Assembly (NCBI RefSeq): GCF_019464495.1
Contig: NZ_CP080492.1
Coordinates: 3,162,001-3,226,000 of the forward strand
DNA from: Leucobacter luti
GTDB lineage: Bacteria > Actinomycetota > Actinomycetes > Actinomycetales > Microbacteriaceae
Direction of reading: 5' to 3'
DNA: 64,000 nt
The translations under genes and the position numbers were made by a program. This document shows, in pieces, positions 1-8,971 of this stretch; the first letter of the stretch is position 1, and each line of letters opens with the position of its first letter. The notes beneath the pieces were generated by a model. That model was not told the DNA's origin and made no database searches. It saw only the letters and a program-made list of their open reading frames with translations.

Positions 1-1
1 T

Positions 2-736
2 CTCGAGAGCGGCCAGCTGCACACCGCCCCGCAGATCACCGATGTGGGAGACGCCGAAATTGTCGGGCACGATCTCTTCGCGACACTCGGCCACACGAGC
101 GCCCGAGTGGCGCAGAGCGTGCGGGAAGGCAACGTCCCGATCCTGCTTGGAGGCGACGATTGCTTCCTGTTCGCAGGCACGCAGGGCCTGCACGACGCAA
201 CGAGTGGCAGCGTCGCAGTGATTCACTTCGACGCGCACCTTGACGTGATGGATGTGAACGTGCAACAGGGCACGCACAGCCAGTCGAGCGGCATGCGGCG
301 CTCCATGGAGCTCGATCGGGCGAGCACCGCGCACAGCATCCAAGTCGGCCTTCGCCACTTCAACTTCCCCGCCTCACACGACTACCTGCGAGACTCTGGC
401 CTCGCGCGCATCACGGCGGCTGAGTTCGAGCAGATCGGCGCGCAGGCGGCGATCGCCCGAATCCTGGAGCGGATCGACGGTGCCGATCACGTGCATCTCT
501 CCTTCGACATCGACGCCATTGATCCTGCGCACGCTCCCGGCGCGGGCGCGCTGGAGCCGGGCGGGATCACCTCACGGCAGGCGATCGAAACGGTCTCGGC
601 GCTGGCTCCGTACTGTGACTCGTTTGCCGTCACCGAGGTGAACCCGATGACGGATCACCAAGACATGACCGCGACACTCGCGGCCTACCTCTGCTACTAC
701 TTCGCGGTGTTCGGCCAGGAGCCTGCGGCGCGCTAG
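2..736 (+). CDS. Ureohydrolase (agmatinase/arginase family), 5'-truncated
   Basis: The gene enters from the left edge in frame 2 and its start lies outside the window. Agmatinase/arginase-fold enzymes hydrolyse guanidino compounds to urea and an amine using two Mn ions. Visible family motifs are HFDAHLDV and SFDIDAIDPAHAPGAG followed by EPGG, plus a late EVNP. The usual first metal-ligand motif GGDHS reads GGDDC here, so a ligand His is Asp. Together with the decarboxylase and transporters just downstream, a role in polyamine or guanidino-compound breakdown is likely, but agmatine as substrate is inference. The array position of the MFS gene 67 bases downstream on the same strand suggests cotranscription. 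Confidence 0.85.
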   Translation, partial: LESGQLHTAPQITDVGDAEIVGHDLFATLGHTSARVAQSVREGNVPILLGGDDCFLFAGTQGLHDATSGSVAVIHFDAHLDVMDVNVQQGTHSQSSGMRRSMELDRASTAHSIQVGLRHFNFPASHDYLRDSGLARITAAEFEQIGAQAAIARILERIDGADHVHLSFDIDAIDPAHAPGAGALEPGGITSRQAIETVSALAPYCDSFAVTEVNPMTDHQDMTATLAAYLCYYFAVFGQEPAAR

Positions 737-803
737 TTTTCCCGGCCGCCGTCGCAGCGCAGCAGCGGCGGCCACTACGATCCAACAACAAAGGAGTTAT
801 TCG

Positions 804-2219
804 ATGACAGAGCAAGGTGCCGGGGTCGCCCAGCGGCTCGACACGGGAACTGTGAACGTGGTTCGCAAACGTGACCTGCGAAAGGCCGTCCGCGGTACCT
901 TCGTCGGCAACGTGATGGAGTGGTACGACGTCGGTGTCTTCGGATACCTCATCGTGACGCTGGGCCCGGTATTCCTGCCGGATGCGGATCAAGCAACGCA
1001 GGTGATCTTCATGCTCGGCACCTTCGCGAGCACGTACCTGTTCCGGCCACTCGGTGGATTGTTCTTTGGGTGGCTCGGCGACAAGATCGGCCGCAAGCGC
1101 GTGCTCTTCATGACGCTCACACTCGTCGCGGTCGCTACATTCCTCATCGGCCTTCTGCCGGGCCATGCCACGCTTGGTGCCGGGGCCGCCGCGCTGCTCG
1201 TCGCCCTCAAGATCCTGCAGGGCTTCTCCGCGGGAGGCGAATTCACTGGTGCACTGACTTTCATCAGCGAGTCTGCTCCGGATCGCCGCCGAGGCTTCTA
1301 CGCCGCGTTCCTCGATTCAGGCAGCTACCTCGGCTTCGTGCTCGGCGCCGCCATCGTCACGGCCATGCAGATCATGTTCGGTCAGCAGGCCATGGAGGAC
1401 GGGCTGTGGCGGATTCCGTTCCTGATCGCCGGCCCGCTCGGGTTGATCGCGGTGTACCTCCGGATGCGCGTCGAGGAGACGCCCCACTTCGCGGCACTCG
1501 TTGCGCAGCAGCAGGAGAGCGGGCGGGCGAGCCTGCGCGTGAACCCGCTGCGGGTATTCGCATCGAATTGGAAGCCCATGCTGCTCGTGATCCTGCTCGT
1601 CGCAGCCGCGAACTCCGCGGGGTACGCGTTCACCTCGTACATGCCGACCTATCTCTCCACGGTGCTCGAGCACGACGCGATCCAAGGCAACCTGTTCTCG
1701 CTCCCGTTGATGCTGCTGATGGCATGCCTGATGCCGTTTGTGGGGCTGCTCTCGGATCGGGTGGGTCGCAAGCCGGTACTCACGGCTGCGGCGATCTGGA
1801 TCATTCTGCTGAGCTTCCCAGCCTTCGCGTTGATCGGCTCAGACTCGTCCGTCGCAATCGTCGCCGGACTCGCGCTGATCGGGATCCCGGTCGCGCTGTA
1901 CATGGGAACCCTTGCCTCGACCTACCCTGCAATGTTCCCAACCGCGTCGCGTAACACGAGTCTCGGGGTCTCCTACAACATCTCGATCGCACTGTTCGGC
2001 GGCACCGCCCCGCTCGTGATCGATTCGCTGGTGCGTGCAACTGGCACTCCGTCAGCTGCGGCGTTCTATCTCATGGGGATGTCTGTGATCGGTCTGATCG
2101 CCATCTGCTTCCTCCCGGAAACTGCGGGGAAGCCGCTCTCAGGGTCCGAGCCGAACGTGGAAACCGAACGCGAGGCGCATGAGATCCACACAGCGCGCCA
2201 AGCAACCGTCTCAGCCTAA
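804..2219 (+). CDS. MFS transporter, metabolite:H+ symporter (MHS) family
   Basis: A 471-residue 12-helix major facilitator. The N-terminal GNVMEWYDVGVFGYLI stretch is the hallmark of the MHS branch (ProP, KgtP, ShiA relatives), and the loop motif GDKIGRKRVL follows helix 2, with a second GLLSDRVGRKP in the C-terminal half. Length is normal for the family. The ATG is preceded by AAAGGAG with good spacing. It follows the ureohydrolase on the same strand and could import its substrate; dicarboxylates, betaine or aromatic acids are equally possible for this family. Its stop codon lies inside a 10-base tandem repeat. Confidence 0.88.
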   Translation: MTEQGAGVAQRLDTGTVNVVRKRDLRKAVRGTFVGNVMEWYDVGVFGYLIVTLGPVFLPDADQATQVIFMLGTFASTYLFRPLGGLFFGWLGDKIGRKRVLFMTLTLVAVATFLIGLLPGHATLGAGAAALLVALKILQGFSAGGEFTGALTFISESAPDRRRGFYAAFLDSGSYLGFVLGAAIVTAMQIMFGQQAMEDGLWRIPFLIAGPLGLIAVYLRMRVEETPHFAALVAQQQESGRASLRVNPLRVFASNWKPMLLVILLVAAANSAGYAFTSYMPTYLSTVLEHDAIQGNLFSLPLMLLMACLMPFVGLLSDRVGRKPVLTAAAIWIILLSFPAFALIGSDSSVAIVAGLALIGIPVALYMGTLASTYPAMFPTASRNTSLGVSYNISIALFGGTAPLVIDSLVRATGTPSAAAFYLMGMSVIGLIAICFLPETAGKPLSGSEPNVETEREAHEIHTARQATVSA

Positions 2220-2273
2220 CTCGGCCTAACTCAGCCTAATTCGGCCCTACCCGGCCTCACTCGGCCCAGCACG
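2214..2273 (+). repeat. 10-base tandem repeat on the stop codon, six decaying copies
   Basis: Units GCCTAACTCG, starting at 2214, 2224, 2234, 2244, 2254 and 2264, become more degenerate with distance. The first unit contains the TAA stop of the MFS gene, and the next two repeat TAA at 2227 and 2237. Because 10 is not a multiple of three, the three TAA codons fall in three different frames. Confidence 0.85.
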
Positions 2274-2440
2274 GTCTGGTCTGGTCTGGCCCGGGCCTGC
2301 CGGTCACTGCTGAGCCCGTTTGTGCCGAGCCCGGCCCTCGTCGGTCCGGGCTCGGCATGACAGCTCCGCCTGCGCGGGTGACCGCACCCATTCCACGGTG
2401 GGGCCGAGTGCGATCTCCTGAGCCTCACGAAGCAGCGTGG

Positions 2441-3874
2441 CTAGTGGGCGCCGACGTCGGGGAGATCGACCGCGGCAGTAAGTGGCCGGCCATCACGGAT
2501 CAGCTTGCGCTTGGTGGCCTGCCACATCACGGCGAGCGCGATGAACCAGAGCGGCGTGAACATCAGTGGGAGCCGTGTGTCGTCTGCGAGGAACAGTGTG
2601 ACCAGGATGAACGCGAAGAATGCGAGGACGATCCACGGCACAATCCGGGCGAACGGGGTGCGGAACGCTGACGTGCGGTGCCGCTCCGGGTGCTTGCGCA
2701 TGTACTGGATGAAGCTGATGGCAATCATGCTCCAGGTGAACAGGATGAACGTCGAGGCTACTGAGGTGACAAAAGTGAATGCTTCGATCACGCTGTCGCC
2801 GAGGAGCAGGATCGGCACGGAAGACGACACGAACACGGTCGAGAAGAACACGGCCTTGCGCGGCACGCCACGGGAATCCGTGAGCGCGAAACCCTGCGGT
2901 GCATGGCCGTCTCGCGCGAGCGAGTGCATCATGCGGGTGCCGGAGTAGAAGCCTGAGTTCGCACTTGAAGCCGCTGAGGTGAGCACCACGATGTTGATCG
3001 CGAACGCCGCGGCACCGAATCCGGCGTAGGCGAAGGTCGTGACGAAGGGGCTCTGATCTGGATCCAATTTGTCCCAGGGGGTGATCGCCATGATCACGGT
3101 GAGCGCGCCGATGTAAAAGATGAGGACGCGAACGACGATTGAGTTGATCGCGCGCGGCAGATTGCGGTGCGGGTCTTTCGTCTCAGCTGCCGCGGTGCCC
3201 ACAAGTTCAACGCCGATGAACGAGAAGATGCCGAGCTGGAATCCGAGCAGGAACCCGCTCGCGCCGAACGGGAACATGCCACCGTGATCCCAGAGGTGGC
3301 TGAGCTCGGCGCGTGTGCCGGTGTCCGGATTCTCGAAGCCCATGACGAGCAGCACGACGCCGGTGGCGATCAACGCGAGGATCGCCACGATCTTGATGAG
3401 TGAGAACCAGAACTCGAACTCGCCAAAGAACCGTACCGGCTGCAGGTTCAGGATCGTGAGCACCGCGACCGTGATCGCGGCGGGCACCCAGTTGGGGATC
3501 GACGCGTTGATATAGGACACGTAGCTGGTGATCGCGATGATGTCGGCCACGCAGATCACCACCCAGGTGACCCAGTATGTCCAGGACACGAAATACCCGG
3601 CCCACGGGCCAATGAGGTCCTTTGCGATATCGCCGAATGTCTTGTAGTTCAGGTTCGAGAGCAGCAGTTCACCAAGCGCCCGCATCAGCAGGAACATCAT
3701 GCAGCCAATGACGGCGTAAATGAACAGCACTGAGGGGCCGGTGAGGCTGATCACCTTTCCTGAGCCGAGGAAGAGGCCGGTGCCGATGGCGCCGCCGATC
3801 GCGATGAGTTGGAGGTGGCGGTTGCTGAGTCCGCGCTGCAGTTCGTCGTGCGCGCCCGGTGCGGTCGTTGTCAT
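2441..3874 (-). CDS. Amino acid permease, CycA-like (APC superfamily)
   Basis: A 477-residue, about 12-helix proton-coupled amino acid permease. The opening LSNRHLQLIAIGGAIGTGLF and GSGKVISLTGPS, and later GVELVGTAAAETKDP and LTSAASSANSGFYS, closely follow E. coli CycA (D-serine/D-alanine/glycine). The substrate is therefore probably a small neutral or D-amino acid, but paralogues in this family vary. The start at 3874 (MTTTAPG) aligns with the neighbouring paralogue and has a weak GGGA upstream; in-frame ATGs at 3880 and 3886 are alternatives. It sits downstream of the second permease, separated from it by a strong terminator, so it probably has its own promoter. Confidence 0.88.
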   Translation of the reverse strand: MTTTAPGAHDELQRGLSNRHLQLIAIGGAIGTGLFLGSGKVISLTGPSVLFIYAVIGCMMFLLMRALGELLLSNLNYKTFGDIAKDLIGPWAGYFVSWTYWVTWVVICVADIIAITSYVSYINASIPNWVPAAITVAVLTILNLQPVRFFGEFEFWFSLIKIVAILALIATGVVLLVMGFENPDTGTRAELSHLWDHGGMFPFGASGFLLGFQLGIFSFIGVELVGTAAAETKDPHRNLPRAINSIVVRVLIFYIGALTVIMAITPWDKLDPDQSPFVTTFAYAGFGAAAFAINIVVLTSAASSANSGFYSGTRMMHSLARDGHAPQGFALTDSRGVPRKAVFFSTVFVSSSVPILLLGDSVIEAFTFVTSVASTFILFTWSMIAISFIQYMRKHPERHRTSAFRTPFARIVPWIVLAFFAFILVTLFLADDTRLPLMFTPLWFIALAVMWQATKRKLIRDGRPLTAAVDLPDVGAH

Positions 3875-4065
3875 GTTCATTCCCATCCCACGAGTTATTC
3901 CCGAGTGTACCCACGCCAGGGCGCACAGACGTGCTGCGCGCGAAGAGACGCGTGCCCGCCGCCCCACGCTGGTGCGAGACGCCGGGCATGTGCGTGCGTG
4001 GGATCGTGAGCGAGAGTGTCCGAGCAGCGCAAGGAAGCTCGACTCGCGCGTCGGCCCCAAAACGA

Positions 4066-4095
4066 CTGTTGGCCCCGACTCGGCGGGGCCAACAG
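4066..4095 (-). terminator. Intrinsic terminator of the second CycA-like permease
   Basis: Perfect 12-base stem CTGTTGGCCCCG / CGGGGCCAACAG with a 6-base loop, 14 bases after the stop of the minus-strand permease. Read on the minus strand it is followed by TCGTTTT. Confidence 0.85.
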
Positions 4096-4109
4096 TGAGG
4101 ACAGGGTGC

Positions 4110-5540
4110 TTAGTCCTGGGTGTCCGGGAGGGGGATCGCTGCCGTCAGGGGCCGCCCCTCGCGCTGGAGTTTCCGTTTGCGCAGTTGCCACAGGATGGCA
4201 AGCAGGACGAACCAGAACGGCGTCGCGAGAAACGGCGGACGAGTGTCTTCACCGTAGAGCAGTGTGCCTGCGATGAACACGAAGAACGCGAGCACGAGCC
4301 AGGGGGCGAATCGCGCCAGCGGCAGCTTGAACTTGGACTCAGCGTGCCGTTCTGGGTAGCGCTTCAAGTAGACGATGTAGCTCACGACGATCGAGCCCCA
4401 GGTGAACAGGATCATCGTGGCGCACATCGATGAGACGAAGGTGAACGCGGCCACGACGCCGTCCCCTGCGAACAGCAGCGGAATCGCGGCGAAGAGGAAG
4501 ACACTGGTGAAGAATACGGCTCGCTTGGGGACGCCGCGGGAATCCGTGAGCGAGAAGGATTTCGGCGCGTGCCCGTCTTTCGAGAGGCCGAAGAGCATAC
4601 GCGTGCCCGAATACAGGCCACCGTTGGCGCTCGATGCAGCGGAGGTGAGGACCACGAGCTGGATCGCGGCAGCCGCGAGCCCAAAGCCGGCGAGCGCGAG
4701 CGTCGTCACGAAGGGGCTCTTGTCCGCGTCGATCATGTTCCACGGAGTGACGCTCATAATGATCGCGAGTGCGCCCACATAGAAAATGAGGATGCGAAGC
4801 ACGATTGAGTTGATCGCCTTTGGCAGGGTCTTCCGCGGGTTCTCGGTTTCGGCGGCGGCCGTGCCGACCATCTCAACGCCGATAAACGAGAAGATACCCA
4901 TCTGGAACCCGAGTACGAAGCCGCTTGCGCCCATGGGGAACATGCCGCCGTGCTCCCAGAGGTTCGAGAACGAAGCCTGCGTGCCGTCGGGGCTGGTGAA
5001 GCCGGTGAGCACCAGGATGACACCGACTGCGATGAGCCCGAGGATCGCGACGATCTTCAGAATTGCAAACCAGAACTCGGTCTCACCGAAGTACTTCACC
5101 GGCTGCAAGTTCAGCACGAGCAGCACGCCTGCGGTGATCAGCGCAGGCAGCCAGTTGGGGATTTCAGGGTTGAACCACTGCACATACGCGGTGATCGCGA
5201 TGATGTCGGCCACACACGCGATCACCCAGGAGAACCAGTAGTTCCAAGACACGAAAAACCCGGCCCAGGGGCCGAGCATGTCTTTGGCGATGTCTCCGAA
5301 GGTGTGGTAATTCAGGTTCGACAGCAGCAACTCGCCGAGAGCGCGCATGATGAAGAACACGAAGAACCCGATGACCATGTACACGAAGATGATGGCGGGC
5401 CCGGAAACGCTGATGAGTTTGCCCGATCCGAGGAACAACCCCGTGCCGATCGCACCCCCGATCGCAATGAGCTGCAGGTGGCGGTTTTTCAGACCGCGCT
5501 GCATCTCGCCGGTGGGCGAGGCTGTGGCTGTCGTGGACAT
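4110..5540 (-). CDS. Amino acid permease, CycA-like, paralogue of the adjacent gene
   Basis: A 476-residue APC-superfamily permease of almost the same length as its downstream neighbour, with the same motifs: LKNRHLQLIAIGGAIGTGLF, GVEMVGTAAAETENP, LTSAASSANGGLYS. The start at 5540 (MSTTATAS) has GGGAG a few bases upstream. Tandem duplication followed by divergence is the simplest explanation for the pair. It lies downstream of a PLP amino acid decarboxylase on the same strand with a 142-base gap, so it may supply that enzyme's substrate or handle another amino acid. CycA-like transport of D-Ser, D-Ala or Gly is the nearest known function. Confidence 0.88.
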   Translation of the reverse strand: MSTTATASPTGEMQRGLKNRHLQLIAIGGAIGTGLFLGSGKLISVSGPAIIFVYMVIGFFVFFIMRALGELLLSNLNYHTFGDIAKDMLGPWAGFFVSWNYWFSWVIACVADIIAITAYVQWFNPEIPNWLPALITAGVLLVLNLQPVKYFGETEFWFAILKIVAILGLIAVGVILVLTGFTSPDGTQASFSNLWEHGGMFPMGASGFVLGFQMGIFSFIGVEMVGTAAAETENPRKTLPKAINSIVLRILIFYVGALAIIMSVTPWNMIDADKSPFVTTLALAGFGLAAAAIQLVVLTSAASSANGGLYSGTRMLFGLSKDGHAPKSFSLTDSRGVPKRAVFFTSVFLFAAIPLLFAGDGVVAAFTFVSSMCATMILFTWGSIVVSYIVYLKRYPERHAESKFKLPLARFAPWLVLAFFVFIAGTLLYGEDTRPPFLATPFWFVLLAILWQLRKRKLQREGRPLTAAIPLPDTQD

Positions 5541-5682
5541 GACACTCCCTTGTGAGGAAACTGGTGCGCCAGTGTGCGGCGCGGGATTGAGGGTGACCAG
5601 GCGATTGTAGTGTGAGCTGAGGAACTGTGCGGTGTGAGTGGCCGTGCGTGCGGTGCGCGTGGCACTGCGAGCGAAGCGCGTG

Positions 5683-7248
5683 CTACGCGACGACCCGGAA
5701 CGTCGCGAGTTCTGGATCTGCTGCTCCGCGCACGTACCCGGCTGGTGCGGCTGCGGTGGCGCGGAGGAACGCGACGACCTCGGCACTCAAGACCTCGCCA
5801 GGGAGCACGTTGGGGACCCCAGGCGGGTATGCGGCAAGGGAGTCTGCGGAGACACGGCCAACGGCCTCGACGCACGAGACCATTTCAGTGGGACTGTAGA
5901 ACGCCTCGGCGAGTCCCATCGACCGCTCGCACGGGGAAGGCAAAACAATTGGCCGGTCTGGCTCGATCGCGGCCTCCGGCAACGACTGGAGTGCGTTCCA
6001 GAACCGATCGACGTCAACCGGAGAGACCGCGCCGACCAGCAGCAGTAGTGCGGACGGCGTGGAGAGCTCAGCGTAGACGCGGTGATCCCGCAGCAGCTGA
6101 TAGTGCGCGTCAGTGCCGGTGATCCCAGCGCCGCGGGTGTCGATCGCGATCTTGAACGGGTCGTTTGCCACGGCGTCTGGACTCGCGAGGATGTCGGGGG
6201 TGGCATCGCGGAAGCGACGGTCGGCGCGAACGCGGGCGCGGATCTCCTGTGCAGAGGCGAGCGCACGCTCTACGAGTTCGGGACGGGTGACGATATTCAT
6301 GCGCGCCTCGTCGAGTGACGCGAGGAGGAGCGCGCTGCAACTGGTCGACTGATGGGATCGAACGACCCGGTCCACGAGCGTCTCGAGCGCTGCCGCGTGT
6401 GGTCCGTTGCCGAGCTGGATCATGGCGGACTGCGTCAGCGATCCGACTGCTTTGTGGGTGCTCGAGACGACCAGATCGGCGCCCAAGCGTGCAGCATTCA
6501 CGGGGAGCTGCGGGTGCAGGCCGAAGTGGGAGCCCCATGACTCGTCGACGATGAGCGGCACACCGCCATCGTGTGCGACCTTCGCGATGGCCGCGATGTC
6601 GGCGACGGCGCCGAAATAGCTGGGGGAGACGATGTAGACGGCGGCGCTCTCCGGGTTCTCCGAGAGCACTGCCTCAACCTGCTCAGCTGTCACGCCGTGG
6701 GCCGAACCCAGGCCGGTGTCGACGTGGCCGGTCACGAAGTGCGGGGTGAGCCCCACGTGTGTGATGCCATCGATGACGCTCGAGTGGACACTGCGCTGTA
6801 CGACCAGTTCAGTGCCGAGTGCGCGGACCGCCGTGGTGGCGATGTGGTTGCCGCCCGATGCGCCGTTCGTGATGAACCAGGTGCGGCTCGCACCCCACGC
6901 TTCGGCTGCGAGCTCTTGTGCGCGCATGAGCGGGGTGACCCTCCCGGGGGTGACCAGCCGCCAGGTTTCCTGATCGACACCGCTGAACAGCATGGGGAAG
7001 TCGATGGAGAGGGCGGCCTCTCCCACGAGGCTCGCAACCCCGGGAGCGTTCGTGGGGCCCGCTTGGTGGCCGGGAACGTGCAGCCGCTGCCAGTCGTGTC
7101 CGGCGAGCGAGCGGAGCGCGTCGGAGTACGGAGTCTCGAACTGGTGTGCCGGAATACCTGCACGGGGGCGGGCCTGCACCGCTGCGGCGTCTGCCGGAGC
7201 GGCGTTCGCTGGTGCGGGAAGGGGGGAGACGGGAGAAGCGGTCTGCAT
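5683..7248 (-). CDS. Orn/Lys/Arg decarboxylase family PLP enzyme
   Basis: A 521-residue fold-type I PLP enzyme of the Gram-positive Orn/Lys/Arg decarboxylase group (SpeA/YaaO-like, typically about 480 residues). Visible are HVPGHQAG near residue 60, the aspartate strand LIVDESWGSHFG, the PLP-lysine motif SSTHKAVGSLTQ, and a C-terminal domain with PPGVPNVLPGE. It should decarboxylate a basic amino acid to a polyamine precursor; which one cannot be read from the sequence. The N-terminal 30 residues are a Pro/Ala-rich extension. The LysR gene is divergent 73 bases away and is the obvious regulator. A ureohydrolase at the left edge would fit an arginine-agmatine-putrescine route. Confidence 0.85.
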   Translation of the reverse strand: MQTASPVSPLPAPANAAPADAAAVQARPRAGIPAHQFETPYSDALRSLAGHDWQRLHVPGHQAGPTNAPGVASLVGEAALSIDFPMLFSGVDQETWRLVTPGRVTPLMRAQELAAEAWGASRTWFITNGASGGNHIATTAVRALGTELVVQRSVHSSVIDGITHVGLTPHFVTGHVDTGLGSAHGVTAEQVEAVLSENPESAAVYIVSPSYFGAVADIAAIAKVAHDGGVPLIVDESWGSHFGLHPQLPVNAARLGADLVVSSTHKAVGSLTQSAMIQLGNGPHAAALETLVDRVVRSHQSTSCSALLLASLDEARMNIVTRPELVERALASAQEIRARVRADRRFRDATPDILASPDAVANDPFKIAIDTRGAGITGTDAHYQLLRDHRVYAELSTPSALLLLVGAVSPVDVDRFWNALQSLPEAAIEPDRPIVLPSPCERSMGLAEAFYSPTEMVSCVEAVGRVSADSLAAYPPGVPNVLPGEVLSAEVVAFLRATAAAPAGYVRGAADPELATFRVVA

Positions 7249-7321
7249 GCCTTAAGGCTAGGAACTTTGGCACTCATGCGGAATATCAGGTTTTCGCGCG
7301 TGGTGACATACTGGATATACC

Positions 7322-8227
7322 ATGATGACACTTCAGCAGTTCCGCGTGCTGCTCGCAATTCGTGAGCATGGCAGCCTCACACAAGCCGCCGAGGCGCTGC
7401 AATACGGCGTGCCGACCGTGACTCACCATCTCCGCACGCTTGAGGCGCACTTACGGGTGCGTCTCGTCGATCGCGATCGCCGAGGTGCTCACCTGACCCC
7501 GCTTGGCGCGGCGTTCGCCGAAGACATTGCTCCAGTGCTCGTGCGCATCGACCGGGCCGAGCGTGCGGTCGCGGATCAGCGCGACGCTGGAGTGGTGACG
7601 CTCCGAATCGGAACATTCTCGTCGATCGGCTCGCGGTTGATTCCCGCGGCGATCGCGCAGTTGCAGCAGCGGACTTCGGTGCGCGTCGAGGTCGTTGAGG
7701 CTGAGCCGACCGAGGTGATGCGCCAGCTCCAGGCGGGTGAGGTGCACGCGGGCCTGGTCTACGACGTGTCTGATGAGCTCGCGCTTGCGGCGCCGGGCAT
7801 CGAGCGGACCACGCTGCTCTCTGAACCGTATCGGGTGATGGTCGCGAAGAGTGGACCGCTCGCTGAGGCTGCAGTGCTCGACTTTGCGGCGCTCGCCGAG
7901 GTGGCATGGGTGTGCAGCCGAAACCCGGATGAGGCGTCTGATCGAGTGCTGCGCCGTGTCTGCCATTCGCTGGGGTACCCGGTGCGAGAGGTGATGCGGA
8001 CCGATGACCTCACGATGATTCACGGTCTGGTTGCCGAAGGGCTGGGGTGTGCGCTCACGACCGCGGCGGCGGTCGATGCTGACTTCGACGTCGTGCTGCG
8101 TCCTGCAGTGCAGGATCTCGGAGAGCGCCGAGTCTCGTTCGTGACGAGGCGCGGGCAGGTGCCCCCCGCGGTGCGCTGGCTCGAGGAGATCCTGCGCAGA
8201 CTCGCGGTCGAGCGCGCAGCCAAGTAG
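7322..8227 (+). CDS. LysR-family transcriptional regulator
   Basis: A 301-residue LTTR: N-terminal winged helix (LQQFRVLLAIREHGSLTQAA, then YGVPTVTHHLRTLE) and a periplasmic-binding-protein-like effector domain from about residue 90. It is divergent from the decarboxylase, the classical LTTR layout, so that gene is its likely target, probably with an amino acid as coinducer. There is no Shine-Dalgarno before the start, and an AT-rich GATATAC ends right at the ATGATG, so the mRNA may be leaderless. Confidence 0.88.
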   Translation: MMTLQQFRVLLAIREHGSLTQAAEALQYGVPTVTHHLRTLEAHLRVRLVDRDRRGAHLTPLGAAFAEDIAPVLVRIDRAERAVADQRDAGVVTLRIGTFSSIGSRLIPAAIAQLQQRTSVRVEVVEAEPTEVMRQLQAGEVHAGLVYDVSDELALAAPGIERTTLLSEPYRVMVAKSGPLAEAAVLDFAALAEVAWVCSRNPDEASDRVLRRVCHSLGYPVREVMRTDDLTMIHGLVAEGLGCALTTAAAVDADFDVVLRPAVQDLGERRVSFVTRRGQVPPAVRWLEEILRRLAVERAAK

Positions 8228-8231
8228 CGCG

Positions 8232-8269
8232 CCCCCTCCGTGCCGAGCCTGTTGAGCACGGGGTGGGGG
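8232..8269. terminator. Imperfect hairpin between convergent LysR and TetR genes
   Basis: CCCCC and CCGTGC pair with GCACGG and GGGGG around a 12-base loop, with small bulges. It lies in the 67-base gap between two convergent stop codons and could serve both directions. Confidence 0.5.
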
Positions 8270-8294
8270 AGTCGCAGGCTGACTGGGGCCTGGC

Positions 8295-8870
8295 CTACGC
8301 CGTGGTCGGAGCGAGCTCGAGGCTGGTGAGCGCCCCGCGCACCGCAGACTGCGCCTCGGCCGCGGTGACCTGGCCGGTGAGCCAGCGACCCGACAGGCCC
8401 TCGACGAGAGCGGTGAGTGCGAGCGCGGCGGCGGCAACGGCTGCGGCCTCCCGCTCCGGATCCGCTGCTGCGATGAGCGTCTCCACTTGGCGCTGCCAGT
8501 GGCCGGTCGATCGGGCAACGGCGCCCGCGCGCTCCGTGTCAAAGACGGCGGCCGCGCGCAGCTCATTCCACGCGGTTGACCCCGCGCGGATCCCAGGCTC
8601 GTCGCCAAACTCCGAGCACAGCAGCGCCGCGAGCTGCCCGGCTGGAGTGTGTGCCTCGGGGACGCTGGCCGCGCGGCGTGTGGCGCTTGCAGTCACCTCG
8701 TCGAGCGCGGATTGGAGCAGGCCGTCTCGATCGCCGAAGTGGTAGGCAAGGAGTCCGATTGAGACCTCGGCGTCGCGTGCAACGTCGATCATGCGGAATT
8801 TGGCGAGCCCGGAGCGCGCGATCACGGCAGCGCAGGACGTCAGGATCCGCTCTCGGGTGTCCTCGGCCAT
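8295..8870 (-). CDS. TetR/AcrR-family regulator
   Basis: A 191-residue TetR protein. The helix-turn-helix spans about residues 8-55 (TRERILTSCAAVIARSG, then VARDAEVSIGLLAYHFGDRD), followed by an alpha-helical ligand domain. GGGAG lies six bases before the ATG. It is divergent from the amidase, and the 101-base intergenic region holds a CTGAAA-CTGA-TTTCAG inverted repeat that would suit a TetR dimer, so it most likely represses the amidase and itself. Confidence 0.85.
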   Translation of the reverse strand: MAEDTRERILTSCAAVIARSGLAKFRMIDVARDAEVSIGLLAYHFGDRDGLLQSALDEVTASATRRAASVPEAHTPAGQLAALLCSEFGDEPGIRAGSTAWNELRAAAVFDTERAGAVARSTGHWQRQVETLIAAADPEREAAAVAAAALALTALVEGLSGRWLTGQVTAAEAQSAVRGALTSLELAPTTA

Positions 8871-8923
8871 TGCTGCTCCCTCTGTGTGGGGGCGCGTCGC
8901 ACTTGACAGGGCGGCGCGCAGAA

Positions 8924-8939
8924 CTGAAACTGATTTCAG
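8924..8939. promoter_or_regulatory. Candidate TetR operator upstream of the amidase
   Basis: Perfect inverted repeat CTGAAA / TTTCAG with a 4-base spacer. A TTGACA (-35 like) begins at 8903, about 16 bases before it. Placement between divergent TetR and amidase genes supports an operator. Confidence 0.5.
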
Positions 8940-8971
8940 GATACCGGTTCAAGAGTGAAACGAGGAAGCGA

